In this document: in pieces, positions 47,701 through 58,720 of the stretch
How the letters are laid out: the number at the start of each line of letters is the position of its first letter
How positions within the stretch are numbered: the stretch's first letter is position 1
NCBI RefSeq assembly: GCF_963678975.1
Contig: NC_089272.1
Span: 8,161,858 to 8,225,857, forward strand
DNA from: Dysidea avara
Taxonomy: Eukaryota; Porifera; Demospongiae; Dictyoceratida; Dysideidae
DNA length: 64,000 bases
Reading direction: 5' to 3'
Position numbers and translations under genes: made by a program
The notes under the pieces: generated by a model
The model's input: the letters and a program-made list of their open reading frames with translations, nothing else
Database searches by the model: none
What the model was told of the DNA's origin: nothing

Positions 47701-48205
47701 TTCTCTATAGAGTTATAACATGTTTGTATAGCTGAACTCTCCACAGAGTGGTTTTTTTGATTGGTTGCTGAACTCTCCAGCTACACGGTGACTTGTTTGT
47801 ACTACAGAGTGACTTGTTTGTAGCTGAAGTCTCTACAGAGTGACTTACTTGTAACTGAACATTGCATAAAGTAACTTGTTTGTAGCTGATCTAGATGAAC
47901 TCTCTGCTGGGTAGCTATTTTGTAGCTGAACCCTTTACGCAGTGAATTGTTTGTAGCTGAATTCTCTACAGAGTGACTTGTTGTCTCTACAAGGTGACTT
48001 GTTTATAGCTGAATTCTCTTCAGTGTGACTTATAATGTTCTGAATCTCTACAGCAACATATTTGTAGCTGAACTCTCTACAGGGTGACTTGCTTGTAGCT
48101 GAATTGTCTATAAGATTAACTGTTTGTAGCTGAACTCCCTACAGAATAACTTGCAATGTCATATAATTCTGTAATGGAGTAAGTTATATACGTAGCTGAA
48201 TGTTC
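44762..48205. repeat. 31-bp satellite array 2
   Basis: Same ~31-bp unit as array 1, over about 3.4 kb. A longer higher-order unit of roughly 300 bp is visible in the left part through the repeated marker GAATTCTGTACAGGTGATTT (near 44913, 45219, 45523 and later). The right ~1 kb (from about 47170) matches array 1 closely, including odd landmarks such as the doubled CTCTATAGAGTTATAAC at about 47680-47720. Confidence 0.95.
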
Positions 48206-49505
48206 TATTAGAGTGACTGTTCTATTAGAGTATCTCGATCTCGCATATGCTACACGTAGTTGGCTTTGGAATCATAACTCAGTGGTTTATAATCCGATTC
48301 TTCTGTACTACTGCAAGGAATTTCTATGATAATTATTCCAGCTACACACCGATTTTCAGCTCACTGCTCTAAGTGGTTTGCCTGGTAGGCGTGAAAACTA
48401 ATAGTTTTTTTTTTCATAGAAGTCAATCGCGTACTTGTGACACAGGTTGGGTTTTGTGTCATTTATCGATGGCCTTTAACTGGACATCTTCTTGCTGCTA
48501 GAGCTAGAAAGGAAGATCGATATAGCTCCTTGCAATATGACCTCCAGCTTTCTGGGTTAACTGTCAATCTTGTTCCAATTGAAATTGGTTGTTTAGGCCA
48601 CTTTTTGCCAGAAACAATTGCTCAAATGGCTACTGCTTGTGAAGTGCCAAAGAAAACCATAAGATCCTTGTTTGAGCAGGCAGCTCGCATTGCTGTGTCC
48701 TAGGCCTGTTCTTACAGAATTTTTAATTCTAGAGCCTCCCCGGGCTGGGATCTTTTAGACCACCTTAGGTAAACTTTAAGTATTACATATATGTAGATAT
48801 AGTTTTTTTTTTGTTTTTTTTTGTGTATTGTAATTTAATTTACCTTTAGTTAATGTAAGTCTTGCCAGGGCTCCTGTACTGATCCATCAGCACATGGTAC
48901 CCCTGTGTCTAGGCCCCTGTATGCTTGTAATGTATATTTTGTCTTAATCATTAAGACGTTTATTCTCCTTTCAAACAACAAAAAGGCACTCTTACGTTAG
49001 TTACTCCATCTACATAGCAATTTTCAGCTCATTCCTTCAAGCGGTTTACCCTGTGGGCGTGAGAGACCTTCGACCTTATTTTACGCAAATAATTGGTCAT
49101 AACTACGTGAATGTTCATCGGATTCCTACCAAACTTGGTACTGAGATTCGCTTTAATGAGCCCTTTAAGTGTACCAAATTTCAGCCCGATTGGAGCACGA
49201 ATTCGCGTTTTATGGCGGATTTTGCAAAGTGTGCAAAAAGAAGTAGAAGAAGAAAAAAACGAAGAAAAATAACCCAAACTTTGGCCGCTCGTATCTCGGA
49301 AATGGCTGGAGCGATTTTCTTCAGATTTGGAATGTGGACTCCCCGACCTAGCCGGCACTTCTATAGCAACTTTGGTTTCAATCGGATAAGGAATCACGGA
49401 GCTACAAAGGTGTGAAAATCGCTTTTACTTTCTTCCTGTAATTATACTCACGGTGTGGCACGCCGGCTACTTGGGCCGCACGACACACTACCGTGTGTCT
49501 TGATT
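48206..49505. repeat. Dispersed repeat family B, copy 2 (with hairpin end)
   Basis: Same body as copy 1 in the same orientation, interrupted by a LINE fragment at about 48472-48965 and ending in the stem-loop GACACAC-TACC-GTGTGTC (49482-49499) then TTGA. Confidence 0.75.
48472..48965 (+). pseudogene. LINE 3' fragment inserted in family B repeat
   Basis: Absent from family B copy 1, so an insertion of about 0.49 kb. It encodes LAARARKEDRYSSLQYDLQL, SGLTVNLVPIEIGCLGHF and a stop at 48701: this resembles the extreme C-terminus of R2/NeSL-like retroelement proteins (KY..L...L...GW......VEVG.RG). A T-rich 3' UTR follows. It is 5'-truncated and non-functional. Confidence 0.6.
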
Positions 49506-49585
49506 CCATAAAAGTGATTTTTGTCGCGTAAGAAGTTTCTAAGCTGGTTTTTAAGGGTGGTATTTTTGGCGGCACGCGTCAGATT

Positions 49586-50935
49586 TGATTATGATTATGA
49601 TTATGATTAGATACTGGAAAGACAGCACTCAGTGCTGGTTACATCCAGGAGGGGGGGGGACCCTCAAAACAAAAAGGGGGTTAATTACAACAAATCTAGT
49701 CCAAAAATACAATTATTAAACTGTTCTAGTGACTCTGTATCGATGATGTGATTAGGGAGGTTATTCCATTGCTTGATAGTTCCTGGAAAGTAACTCTGTT
49801 GGTAAGCAAGTGTTCTAGTTGGAGGAATTATATATCTGTATTGGTGATGCAATCTAGTTGGATATGAAGTAGGCTTGAAATACTCAGGGAGCTGGATAGA
49901 TGGCAAAGCGTGATGTAATACTCTATATAGTAAGTTCAAACGATCAATACATCTTCTGCTCTGTAGGCTCTTCCAATGCAGTTGATCCAACAGGTAAGTG
50001 ACACTACTCATTGGATTGTAATCCGATGCTACCCATCTTGCAGCACGACGTTGTACCTTCTCTAAAGTATTAATTAAGTATAGCTGGTGAGGGTCCCAGA
50101 CACAACTAGCATATTCCAGCAGAGGACGTATTGATGTTAAATAGGCTGTTATCTTAACTTCTTTGGAGCATTTACTTATATTACGTTTAAGAAAGTTGAG
50201 ACTTTTAGTTGCTTTGCCGCAAAGATGATCGATGTGGTGGGACCAAGACATTGATTGGTGGAATATGACCCCTAGATATGGATGCTGACTCTTCAGTTCC
50301 AGAGCTTTATTGTCAATGCTGTAGGTGGTGAGCATGGGAGTTTTGCTTCTTGAACAACGTAGAAAAACACACTTTTCAACATTTAGTTTCATTTGCCAAG
50401 TTTTAGCCCAGTGGAAGACTTTATTTAGATCTTGTTGTAGGATACTATTGTCTTCTTCTGAATCAATAATTCTGTAAATAATACAGTCATCGGCAAAGAG
50501 ACGAATCGAGGAGTTGATATTTGTAGATATGTCATTGATGTAAAGTAGGAACATTAATGGCCCAAGTACAGTGCCTTGTGGGACACCTGACTTTACTGGA
50601 ACAAACCTGGAAGTTACATTATTTAGCACTACTCTTTGTTTGCGTTGTGTTAGCCAAGCCTTAATCCATTGATGAAGGTCTCCTTGTATTCCATAGTGTG
50701 ATAGTTTCTGTAATAATCGTTTATGAGGAACTGAGTCAAAAGCTTTTGAGAAATCTAATAAAATTAGATCTATTTGTTTCTGTTGGTCCATTACCTTTAA
50801 GATTTCCTCTGTTAGCATTACTAGTTGGGATTGACATGAGTACTTAGGCCTAAAACCGTGTTGGCAATTATTGAGGATATTATTTTGGTCTACATGATTC
50901 ATAATTGAGTGAGAAACATGATGCAAACCCTACTT
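49586..50935 (-). pseudogene. Non-LTR retrotransposon RT domain, 413-codon ORF
   Basis: Open from 50926 to 49685: QHGFRPKYSCQSQL, then LILLDFSKAFDSVPHKRLLQ, then SGVPQGTVLGPLMF, FADDCIIY (catalytic box with F for Y), HPYLGVIFHQSMSWSHHI, RPLLEYASCVWDPHQ, KVQRRAARWV, and the C-terminal YFPGTIKQWNNLP. This is the RT plus C-terminal domain of a CR1/L2/Jockey-like LINE. The endonuclease and first RT motifs are cut away near 50935, so it is 5'-truncated although the frame is intact. On its strand the 3' UTR has CAGCACTGAGTGCTG and ends in (TAATCA)n (49586-49609), matching the tail type of the copy at 17156. Confidence 0.9.
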
Positions 50936-51051
50936 AAACAGTACTACCATACTGTTTGATACTCACCCAGGTAAGTATATATATACTCACCTGGGATGTC
51001 ACCTGATACATTACTGTGTCACGATTACGGGCTGATAGCCAGACGTTGGCG
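50936..51051. other. Short non-coding flank with inverted repeat
   Basis: Contains CTCACCCAGGTAAGTATATA / complementary CTCACCTGGG (about 50960-50998). No gene. Confidence 0.35.
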
Positions 51052-51059
51052 GGCGAACG

Positions 51060-51960
51060 CAGAGGCGTAGCTAAGGGGGGGCATTTGCCCCCCCATCACT
51101 AAATGATTTTTTTAAAACCTTCGTCACAAGTTTACCAGTATTAAACTGACACGCCAATGACTGTAAATTATGTATACTACTACGCGGTATCACCAGGGGT
51201 TGCTAGTGAATGCGCACACATAACATTCAACTCGCTCGTGAATCCATCGAACGAAAATATTAGAGACATACTTCTATATTTAGCCTAGATTACTCGCGTG
51301 ATAGAACATTTTTGAATCTAAAAAGAGTGACCCGCTTCTCCGCAGCAGGAGTCACAACTCACAAGTGACAAAGGAGACCAGATGATGCTACGAACCTGCT
51401 GCCTACGAGGTGATAAAGTGTTAGCTAAATAAATGTAACTACCAAGTTTATTTTATCGAATCGATCACACTGGACCTTTGTACGTACGGCAGTGCAGTCT
51501 GTTTTTACTGTGTTAGTCAGTCAGGTGGATCAGTCAAGCTTACAAGTTCTGCTAGCAAGACAGGTGGGATTTCGTGCAACACATGGCATTTGAATTTCGC
51601 CGAGTGAAGTGAGTGAATACGTCATCCTGTCAGCAGTGTGCTAGGACTGCAGCACAGGCTGTGGCTAACGTAAAGTAACTTGTACTTGCACTAAAGTATT
51701 AGCTCTACTGGACTGGATGAATTTGTTGGAGTACAGTTGTGACACGTGCGATGATGCTCGACGAATATAGCTACCTCGATTGGAAGCAGTCAGTACTGAA
51801 ATAGTTACGTAGCTAGTTATTTAAGCTGTAATAATACAACACCATATGTTGGCTAGCCCACCATTGGGTCATTAGCCTTTTCTTGCAATCATAAATGATT
51901 ATAAGTGTTTCGTGGGGGCATGCCTGCCCCTCCATCACCTTCTGGCTAGCTACGCCCCTG
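51060..51960. mobile_element. 901-bp hAT-like nonautonomous element
   Basis: Ends CAGAGGCGTAGCTAAG and GCTAGCTACGCCCCTG are imperfect TIRs, and the 8 bp GGCGAACG flank it exactly (51052-51059 and 51961-51968). The CAG.GGCG terminus with an 8-bp target duplication is characteristic of hAT elements. The interior has G and C runs next to the TIRs and no transposase. Confidence 0.9.
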
Positions 51961-51968
51961 GGCGAACG

Positions 51969-52389
51969 ATGCCCAAGCTAGCATGACTAATCACCCAGAT
52001 GACTCAGGCTAATAGCCTACGTCACGCTAGGCGATCAATCACCCCAGCCAGTAAGAGTCCAACCACTGGACTCATTTTATACCCATACCTAGCGACTTCG
52101 ATGATGGGCGGCAGCACGTAACGTTGCTCCTACGTTTGTTGATATGAACGGACAAGTCCTGGCGATATACGGAGATATGTTTACTAAGTCCCACAATCAA
52201 TTTGATTCTTCATTGTGAGAGCTGAATTGTGAGAGAAACATTTCCAGCGTGTCTACCATGCCAAACTATGGCAAATTAAGTGTAAGTATATACTTTAAGT
52301 TGGTTTGTATGCATATGGGTTGTTAGTAAGTAATAAGGTGTGGATTAATTTAGAAACATGGTATATATCATATGAATTAACCACGGCTC
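51969..52389. other. Non-coding
   Basis: No gene or repeat recognised. Confidence 0.4.
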
Positions 52390-52513
52390 ACTTTGTACAT
52401 TTAATGATAAAATTTAAAGTATTTAACATCTGCTTCATCTTTTCTTCTTCCTGTGGTAAAAAAAGATAGGTTAAAAAAGACCCAAAGCCGGCCATAGGGG
52501 TATACAAATACAA

Positions 52514-53185
52514 AAAGAAGTGAAATCTAATCCAAAGCAGCCAAGCTGTAAAAAAAGAGTGCGGCCCTCAAAAAGGCTATGGTGAAAAAAGAACAATGTA
52601 GAGATACAGTATCTAGGAGGAAATAACTCTGAATACTAAGTCAAGGGTAATCTGGAAGAGTGTTTATTTCACCATTGACTATGGTTTTTAGAGGTCTAGA
52701 GGTTGGTCACATGCTGTGAAGTGTTGAAGATATGTTACACTGCTCAGGAGCGAACCACATACACAGTGGATAGAAGTTGTTGGCTATTAATGAAGAGCAT
52801 GTACGTCTTTGGTTGCATCGCTGTACGACAGGAAGCAAAGTAGCTGTGCTGACCTTTGTAACGTACTTAAAGAAATGGTAGTGCTGTTTAAAAAAGTATT
52901 AAATACTTCGAAAATCTCGCATAAGACTTCCTTGAAATTTTGGTGAAATTACAATTAATACTGGTAGACTATTTTGTACTATTGGCAATATTTAGTTTGA
53001 ATTGTGAGGGAATGCCAAATACCTCAAACTGGAGACAATATTTGATGTACAAAAGTTAAAGAGTGGATGATAAATGACGTCAACTGTCGGTAATTGATGC
53101 TGTACACCACTGCATTTGGCTGGATGCTACTGAAACTAGCTATTTAAAAAATTAAAAATTTCAGTAGGAAGTAGGGGTTGATATA
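52514..53185. other. Non-coding; family A end and arm flank
   Basis: 52514-52592 is a family A terminus; the rest mirrors 28690-29270 of the left arm. No gene. Confidence 0.5.
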
Positions 53186-53448
53186 ATCTAATCCAAAACA
53201 GCCAAGCTGTAAAAAAAGAGTACAGCCCTCAAAAATGCTATGGTGAAAAAAGATGTGAAATCCAAGGTGGCGGCCAAGATATGGCTGTGATGGTAGGTTA
53301 ATAGTAAAAATTTTAATAACGACAATTCAAATGAATTTTGGTGCCGCTTGGTCTTGGCACAAAATTCACCTGAATTGTCGTTATTAAAAATTTCACCATT
53401 AACCTACCATCACAGCCATTTCTTGGCCGCCACCTTGGATTTCACATC
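53186..53448. mobile_element. Family A foldback (right arm)
   Basis: Ortholog of 28414-28676 in inverted orientation; the outer end ATCTAATCCAAAACAGCC is at 53186, and the opposite end is truncated at TGGATTTCACATC. Confidence 0.8.
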
Positions 53449-53779
53449 ATCACTTCCAACTACCACAACAGGTTTTTCCGTCTTCTTTGTCTGCCTACAC
53501 TGTAACTGATTCTTAACGACTGTCTTTGTACAGCCACTAATCTATCTTGCATTAAACAGTACAAAGGACACAAATTCCAAGTCCTTTTAGTTATTTACTG
53601 TTAGTGCTTTTATGGCTTCCACCTACATTTTGTGTTGGTTTATTGGTTGTATCCTTTGTTTGTGATGTGATTGGTAGTTTTATGGCACTGTACAAATTAA
53701 GCAAATATTTTACCAAATTTGGAGCTTTTACCAAAAGTGAACAATTTTCCACTTAGCTGCTCTACTGTAGTCAGTACGC

Positions 53780-54116
53780 ATTCACCTGAGCCCCCGCCAA
53801 ATATAGTAATATCAAAGAGGTGAACATGTGTTCACTCCCAATGGATTTGTACTGGAACAAGCATGTTACAGTGCAAACATGTTACAGTATATTACATGTT
53901 ACAGTATATTGTAAACATGTTTACGTGCCTGAATCATCCATACTAAATGTATGGGATATTTTTAAAGCCTCATAACTCACTTGCTCTTGTCCGTATCAAA
54001 GCGCTTTTTTGATAAATAGTTCCAGCGTTTGAAGGGCTTCACAGCACTACTAAATGTTTGAGCAGCTGGCCCTTGTAACAAGAATTATTAACAAGAAACG
54101 AGGGCTCAGGTGAACA
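53780..54116. mobile_element. MITE with TTCACCTGAGCCC ends (right arm)
   Basis: Ortholog of 27792-28082. It is longer by about 45 bp because a TGTTACAGTATAT phrase has been repeated near 53866-53915. Confidence 0.75.
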
Positions 54117-54389
54117 CAAACAGACTATAATTAGGACTTTTAATCACCTGATCATCTATTATCACTATGCTAGATTGTACAGTAGGGGCTCATGTAAAGA
54201 GATTGAGAATTTGTACTTTATGTGATGTTCTTCCTTGTTTAAGCACTTTAAATGATTCATACACTACTATTATTTGTAGAATTCCTACACTTGTTTCTAT
54301 GATCCCTACTTAAAATTCCTAATACACATGTATGCATACTGTATATTGGTATACTCATACTTACTTTTCTTTGTAATATGCTACTGCAG

Positions 54390-54490
54390 GTATTTTACTG
54401 GGCTACAACGTTACCAATAGTGATCTCTTGTTTAACCAATATGATAACTACAAAGCCAAGGCCACCACTAAACAGAAATTATTAAATTAC
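54390..54490 (+). CDS. Unrecognised gene, exon a (open, right arm)
   Basis: CTACTGCAG acceptor, 101 nt, donor GTCAGTG. Encodes LLGYNVTNSDLLFNQYDNYK and AKATTKQKLLNY, open throughout, where the left-arm copy has TAA. The following intron is 53 nt. The NVT and NQY pattern and beta-strand-like alternation suit an extracellular domain; a fibronectin III or class II cytokine-receptor-like fold is a guess I cannot support further. Upstream and downstream exons are not recognised. Confidence 0.45.
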
Positions 54491-54543
54491 GTCAGTGTGT
54501 AACTATCCTATACAATATTAATACTTTGCTGGTTCCTTTTCAG

Positions 54544-54629
54544 ATCACCATTAGCTACAAAGCTTCACAGGAACCAACATATGGCCACAGTATCCCTCTT
54601 ACACCACTGATCGAAGATGACCCAACAAG
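54544..54629 (+). CDS. Unrecognised gene, exon b (open, right arm)
   Basis: CCTTTTCAG acceptor, 86 nt encoding ITISYKASQEPTYGHSIPLT and PLIEDDPTR, donor GTATGT. Same length and phase as the left-arm exon at 27280-27365, and most differences keep the frame, which supports past coding. Confidence 0.5.
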
Positions 54630-56196
54630 GTATGTTCACAATTCCCTGAATTTGTGGGAGTATATCAGTGTACAGGTTCATGAGTTATCATTGTCTACTC
54701 TATCCGAATGTGTCATGGTTGCCAGAGATGATACATTGTATATCAACTTGTGCTAAATGTGTTTCTGTATGTATATATACGTACCTGTACACGTAAGATA
54801 CAGCAATTCAAAACTATACCTTTTTGTATCATATTTTCAAGTGAAGCCATATTCAATTTTGTTGGATGTTGTGTGTGCATGCATGGTACAATGCAATAGT
54901 TCCCAGTAACATTCTATGGATAAAATGGAAGCTGCTGGGTGTAGGTGTTTGTTACCATCACCACAGTAGTAATAACCAGGTCAAAATGTATGATGTTTGT
55001 GTTGTTACAATAGGTTCTGTAAAACTATAAATGCAAAACTACAGCAAATATTGGCTAAATTTGTTCTTGTCATAACAAATAATCTCTTCAACTATTACAG
55101 TATTTGGTCTATGTAGTGTGTATCTATATTTTCTCTGTATCACTTACACAATTCAAAATCCACAGACTTAAGGTTCCAGATCAATGCTTTTATTCTATTG
55201 TTGCTGTCAGTAGGTCCATAGCTTACACTGCTTTCAAGTTACAATCTATATCTATAAAGCTGAAAAGCTATCCGTCTGTCTGTCTGGCTGCATTCCTTTG
55301 GCATTCAACAATTTTCTTGCCAGCTGATGATGCACATATTGAAACATGGTTTGTGCCAAACAAAGCGCTCATTCTCTAAGAATCATCTTACTTTTAAATG
55401 AAGCTCCTAACTACTACTGTTTGTCATTTGCAGTGTGTTAAATGTAAGGGTCCGGTGTAGAACAAAACTTGCTCGAATTGTCCTATGAAAACCACAAATA
55501 AATACATATTCCATTCAACTTAAGCATGCAAACACTTTTTAGAGACACTGTAACCACAATTGCAAGTTAATGTAGTCGATGTGGTAGAGTGTGAAGGTTG
55601 AAACTGGTATATAGAGTGCAAGATCAAATCCCAGCTGTATTGCGGATTTTTTTGGTTTTTTACCTTTTGCCAAAACTTTTGGTTGCAAATTTATTATCCT
55701 TCAACAACTTGATAACTGTATGTGTTTTTTTCATGCTAGTTTTTCTCACTACCTTTCGTGTCGTACCTTTATTCTCTCACTCGGTAGCTGTTTCAGCATT
55801 GTCTTTTCTGCTTTTCTTCTTACCACATTATTAACCCTAATAGGACAAGTAATACTAGAACCATGCACACTGTTTACACCTGTGTGGTAAACGTATAAGC
55901 ATACAAATATTACTACAGTTGTCTTAGCTTAGCTACAGCAATTCTGAAGGTTCAGGAGTACCTGCATGCTTCCCATCATTTTGGAACTCAACAGGATGTA
56001 CCAACTTTCAACTATATACCAACTTTCACTACTCAGGTTTCTTTATACATGCTTTTTTTATATTAAAGAACCTAACAGCGATACACTTCAGATAATAAAA
56101 TTAATGTACATTGTAATTATGAAGCAATAGTTAAAACACACAGCACAAGTTCATAATAGGATATAATATGTTGTGTCAGTCACATCATCCAGCCCT
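54630..56196. other. Non-coding, mirror of 25722-27279
   Basis: Contains the tRNA-like relic (55569-55641). T-rich open frames (55598-55834) repeat those of the left arm and are not supported as genes. Confidence 0.45.
55569..55641 (+). ncRNA. tRNA-like relic (right arm)
   Basis: Exact-length counterpart of 26268-26340: possible 7-bp acceptor stem, A-box-like TGGTAGAGTG, B-box-like GATCAAATC, then a T7 run (55646-55652). Poorly folding, so a relic or SINE head. Confidence 0.35.
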
Positions 56197-57219
56197 TCAT
56201 GGTTGTGGGGCAACTGAGTTGACTTTGTTCAGTCTCTTCAAACACCTCATCATCTGCTCACGAACTTGTTTGAAATACAACCCGTATACGAGTGGTTGGA
56301 AAAATCTTATTACAAACCCAATGTTTGGAACCATGACATACTCTGTAAACTCTAGATACACCTGTGAGCCAACCAGAAATCTTCCCAAAATGAGAAATGG
56401 TGTAAACAGCAGAGGGATGGATACACTACCCAAGATGACCACAAATAGCGTTATGATTGGTTTCCTGTTTCGCTTGATGGTGCATAGTTTCTTCCTCAAA
56501 ACAGAAAGATTTGTAGACTGGCTGTTGACTCCTGCTAATCTGGTTTCCCTTTCGATTAGCCTGTGAACCTGAAAAGCTTTTATTGCTAACCGAACATTGA
56601 GGAGTATGGTAAGGATAGATGCCACTACCATTGGAATTATGAAAATGACCACTGCTTCAACAAAGGCATTTCCCTCAAACAAGCAGGCACCTTATTGTGG
56701 TACATCAGTGACACCATCCACATCAAAGATGATCGTGTAAGCAGTAGGTATGATGGCTATCAGCCATGCTCCACTGATAACAGCAGCTACAACACGAGAT
56801 GTCATCATTCTTTTGTGCTTGAAAGGAAATCTTATTGCTACCACCTTATCAGCTGCTATTATCACGAATGACATATTGTTGACATAAAAAGGGAGCAGTC
56901 GAAACTTCAATACAAAGCATCCAATAAAAGACTCCACACCAAGTGCAAAGCTGACGATCATTGTACTGGAAATCAAGCAGTCTGATAGTGAAGTTATCAT
57001 ACCAGATACCAGCAGGTTGGCAACAAATATATTATGAGGCTTGTGTAAACTTCTTGTGGTTTTGATAGTGTAGACCACCCAGCCAGACAGTAGTAAGATG
57101 ACTGTTGTAGCGATCGTCTTGAACACCAAGGATAGGTAAGGAACATATCCTGGAAGAACAGAACCTTGATCATCTATCTCCTGGTTGGTTCCTGACCCAG
57201 ACTAATCCATTCCACTCAT
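56197..57219 (-). pseudogene. GPCR, right copy, two nonsense codons
   Basis: The same 340-codon frame as 24699-25721 without net length change. Codon 6 is TAG (57204-57202) and a codon after TM4, in the second extracellular loop, is TAA (56694-56692); both replace the TAC tyrosine codons of the left copy (MDYSG and PQYGAC). Elsewhere only scattered substitutions are seen, for example ISLL to ILLL in TM1 and IFGS to ILGS in TM6. A truncated protein could in principle start at an internal Met (57129), but it would stop after TM4. Recent loss is inferred from the otherwise intact frame. Confidence 0.9.
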
Positions 57220-57902
57220 CTCTCTCTTCTGTTGACTGTTGTATACTGCAGATACCTTTCACACTATACACATACACACTACTAAAACTCACACTAAACT
57301 GACGCATTACCAGTAAGTACTGTTATTTATTTACAATGAGAAGCCTTTATTATTGTAACACATAGAATGTGATAGTTAACACAACTCATACCAATCAAGT
57401 ACGTAGTGTGTATGTACATGCAGTTGGAAAGACTGCACAGAACCTGGGAACCAAAATTCTATATGAAACACAAACAATCCAAACCAATGGTGGCTTGATT
57501 TCTAGGAAGCTTACATTCTTCATTTTATATAGGCAAGTGCAGAAAGGAGCCACACAGCCTGGGATCTACATTTCCTCCAATAAGGGGTCTATCACACACA
57601 GCCACATTAATGTTTCCAAATTTGATGATCTAAACTGAGAGAAATCAGAGAAATGCTTTTAGTTTGAAACTTGACCAGAAATGCTATCTCAAATAATATT
57701 GTTGGAGTGAAATTTCACATTTATTATACCATGCAAATTAAAGTTTTAAGGAGGCCCCTCCAAAAAATTTTAGCAGCATGTCATTTGTGCCGCGACATGT
57801 CTCATCCAGCAGTACAGTGATGTTATCGTATTTGTGACACGTTGCTACCAATCTTCATAATGTGATAAAAACCTGGATCAATATATTCCACTGTATATAG
57901 CC
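57220..57902. other. Non-coding, mirror of 24009-24698
   Basis: Upstream region of the dead GPCR copy; no feature beyond its similarity to the left arm. Confidence 0.45.
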
Positions 57903-58077
57903 TAAATATTTCGAGGAGGACGATTTTGCTAATTGGGGGTTACTAGTGGAAATCATAGCCTTGCAATATTTAGACCTTCGTGTAGTCTAATACATTTTGG
58001 GAGTGTTTGCAAATCCGCAAATTTTACTTTTAGCAATATTGCTCAACCTCGAAAATTTTACCCCTCGAAATATTTAG
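57903..58077. mobile_element. 175-bp MITE (right arm)
   Basis: Same ends and length as 23834-24008; it marks an insertion older than the arm duplication. Confidence 0.85.
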
Positions 58078-58426
58078 TAGAACAAAGTACTCTAATAGGC
58101 ATCAAAGTGCTTCACAGAAATGTGTTCCCACAGTAAAAGACAAAAAAAGTGCTACAGTGAGAATCAAACCACTGACCACTTTGAAACCTCCTCTCACTTC
58201 AACTATATACTTCCTCTGCTACTGCACAACCACACCTATATTTATTTATTATACTAGGCAGTCAGCACAGCTGGTATATTCCCAGGAAACAAGTTTAACA
58301 TATAATACATACAGATGATTATTGATGCATGCACCATAGCCTCTATATACATTCATAATTATCTGTTCGTACTCATGCACATAAATACAAGGTGCATATT
58401 TTGCAGTTTCACAGGGGATTGTGTAC

Positions 58427-58462
58427 CTGTCCTTGGATCAACTTCAGTGACTGAAGGTAGAA
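58427..58462 (-). pseudogene. 36-nt linker exon, second unit (right arm)
   Basis: TTTGCAG acceptor, 36 nt encoding LPSVTEVDPRT, donor GTACAC; mirror of 23441-23476. Confidence 0.55.
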
Positions 58463-58720
58463 CTGCAAATAAATAAAAGCAAGTAGTCTGTCACAATAAA
58501 ATAAACATTAACATAAAGTGACTCTGTGAGCTACTCTCATCATGGTACGTAGCTATGAATATTAACAAGAGTTTACTCTTGTTATTAGGCATATACATAT
58601 ACAAACTTAGTACATATACATATAGTCATTAACTTGTGGAAAGAATGTATAACATTATATAAAATATATATACATAGGCATGTAACATGGACTTGCTACA
58701 GATGTACATGTAGCCCTTAC

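Noticed and set aside
35728-48205. 31-bp repeats with about 31-bp spacing as a CRISPR array
   Set aside because: Units are contiguous and all diverged from one consensus, with no unique spacers and no cas genes, in animal DNA. They are satellite repeats.
38365-49415. Paired ~60-120-residue frames in family B repeats (38365, 38464, 41354, 41551, 49029, 49053)
   Set aside because: Both strands stay open because of base composition, and the frames do not align consistently among the three repeat copies.
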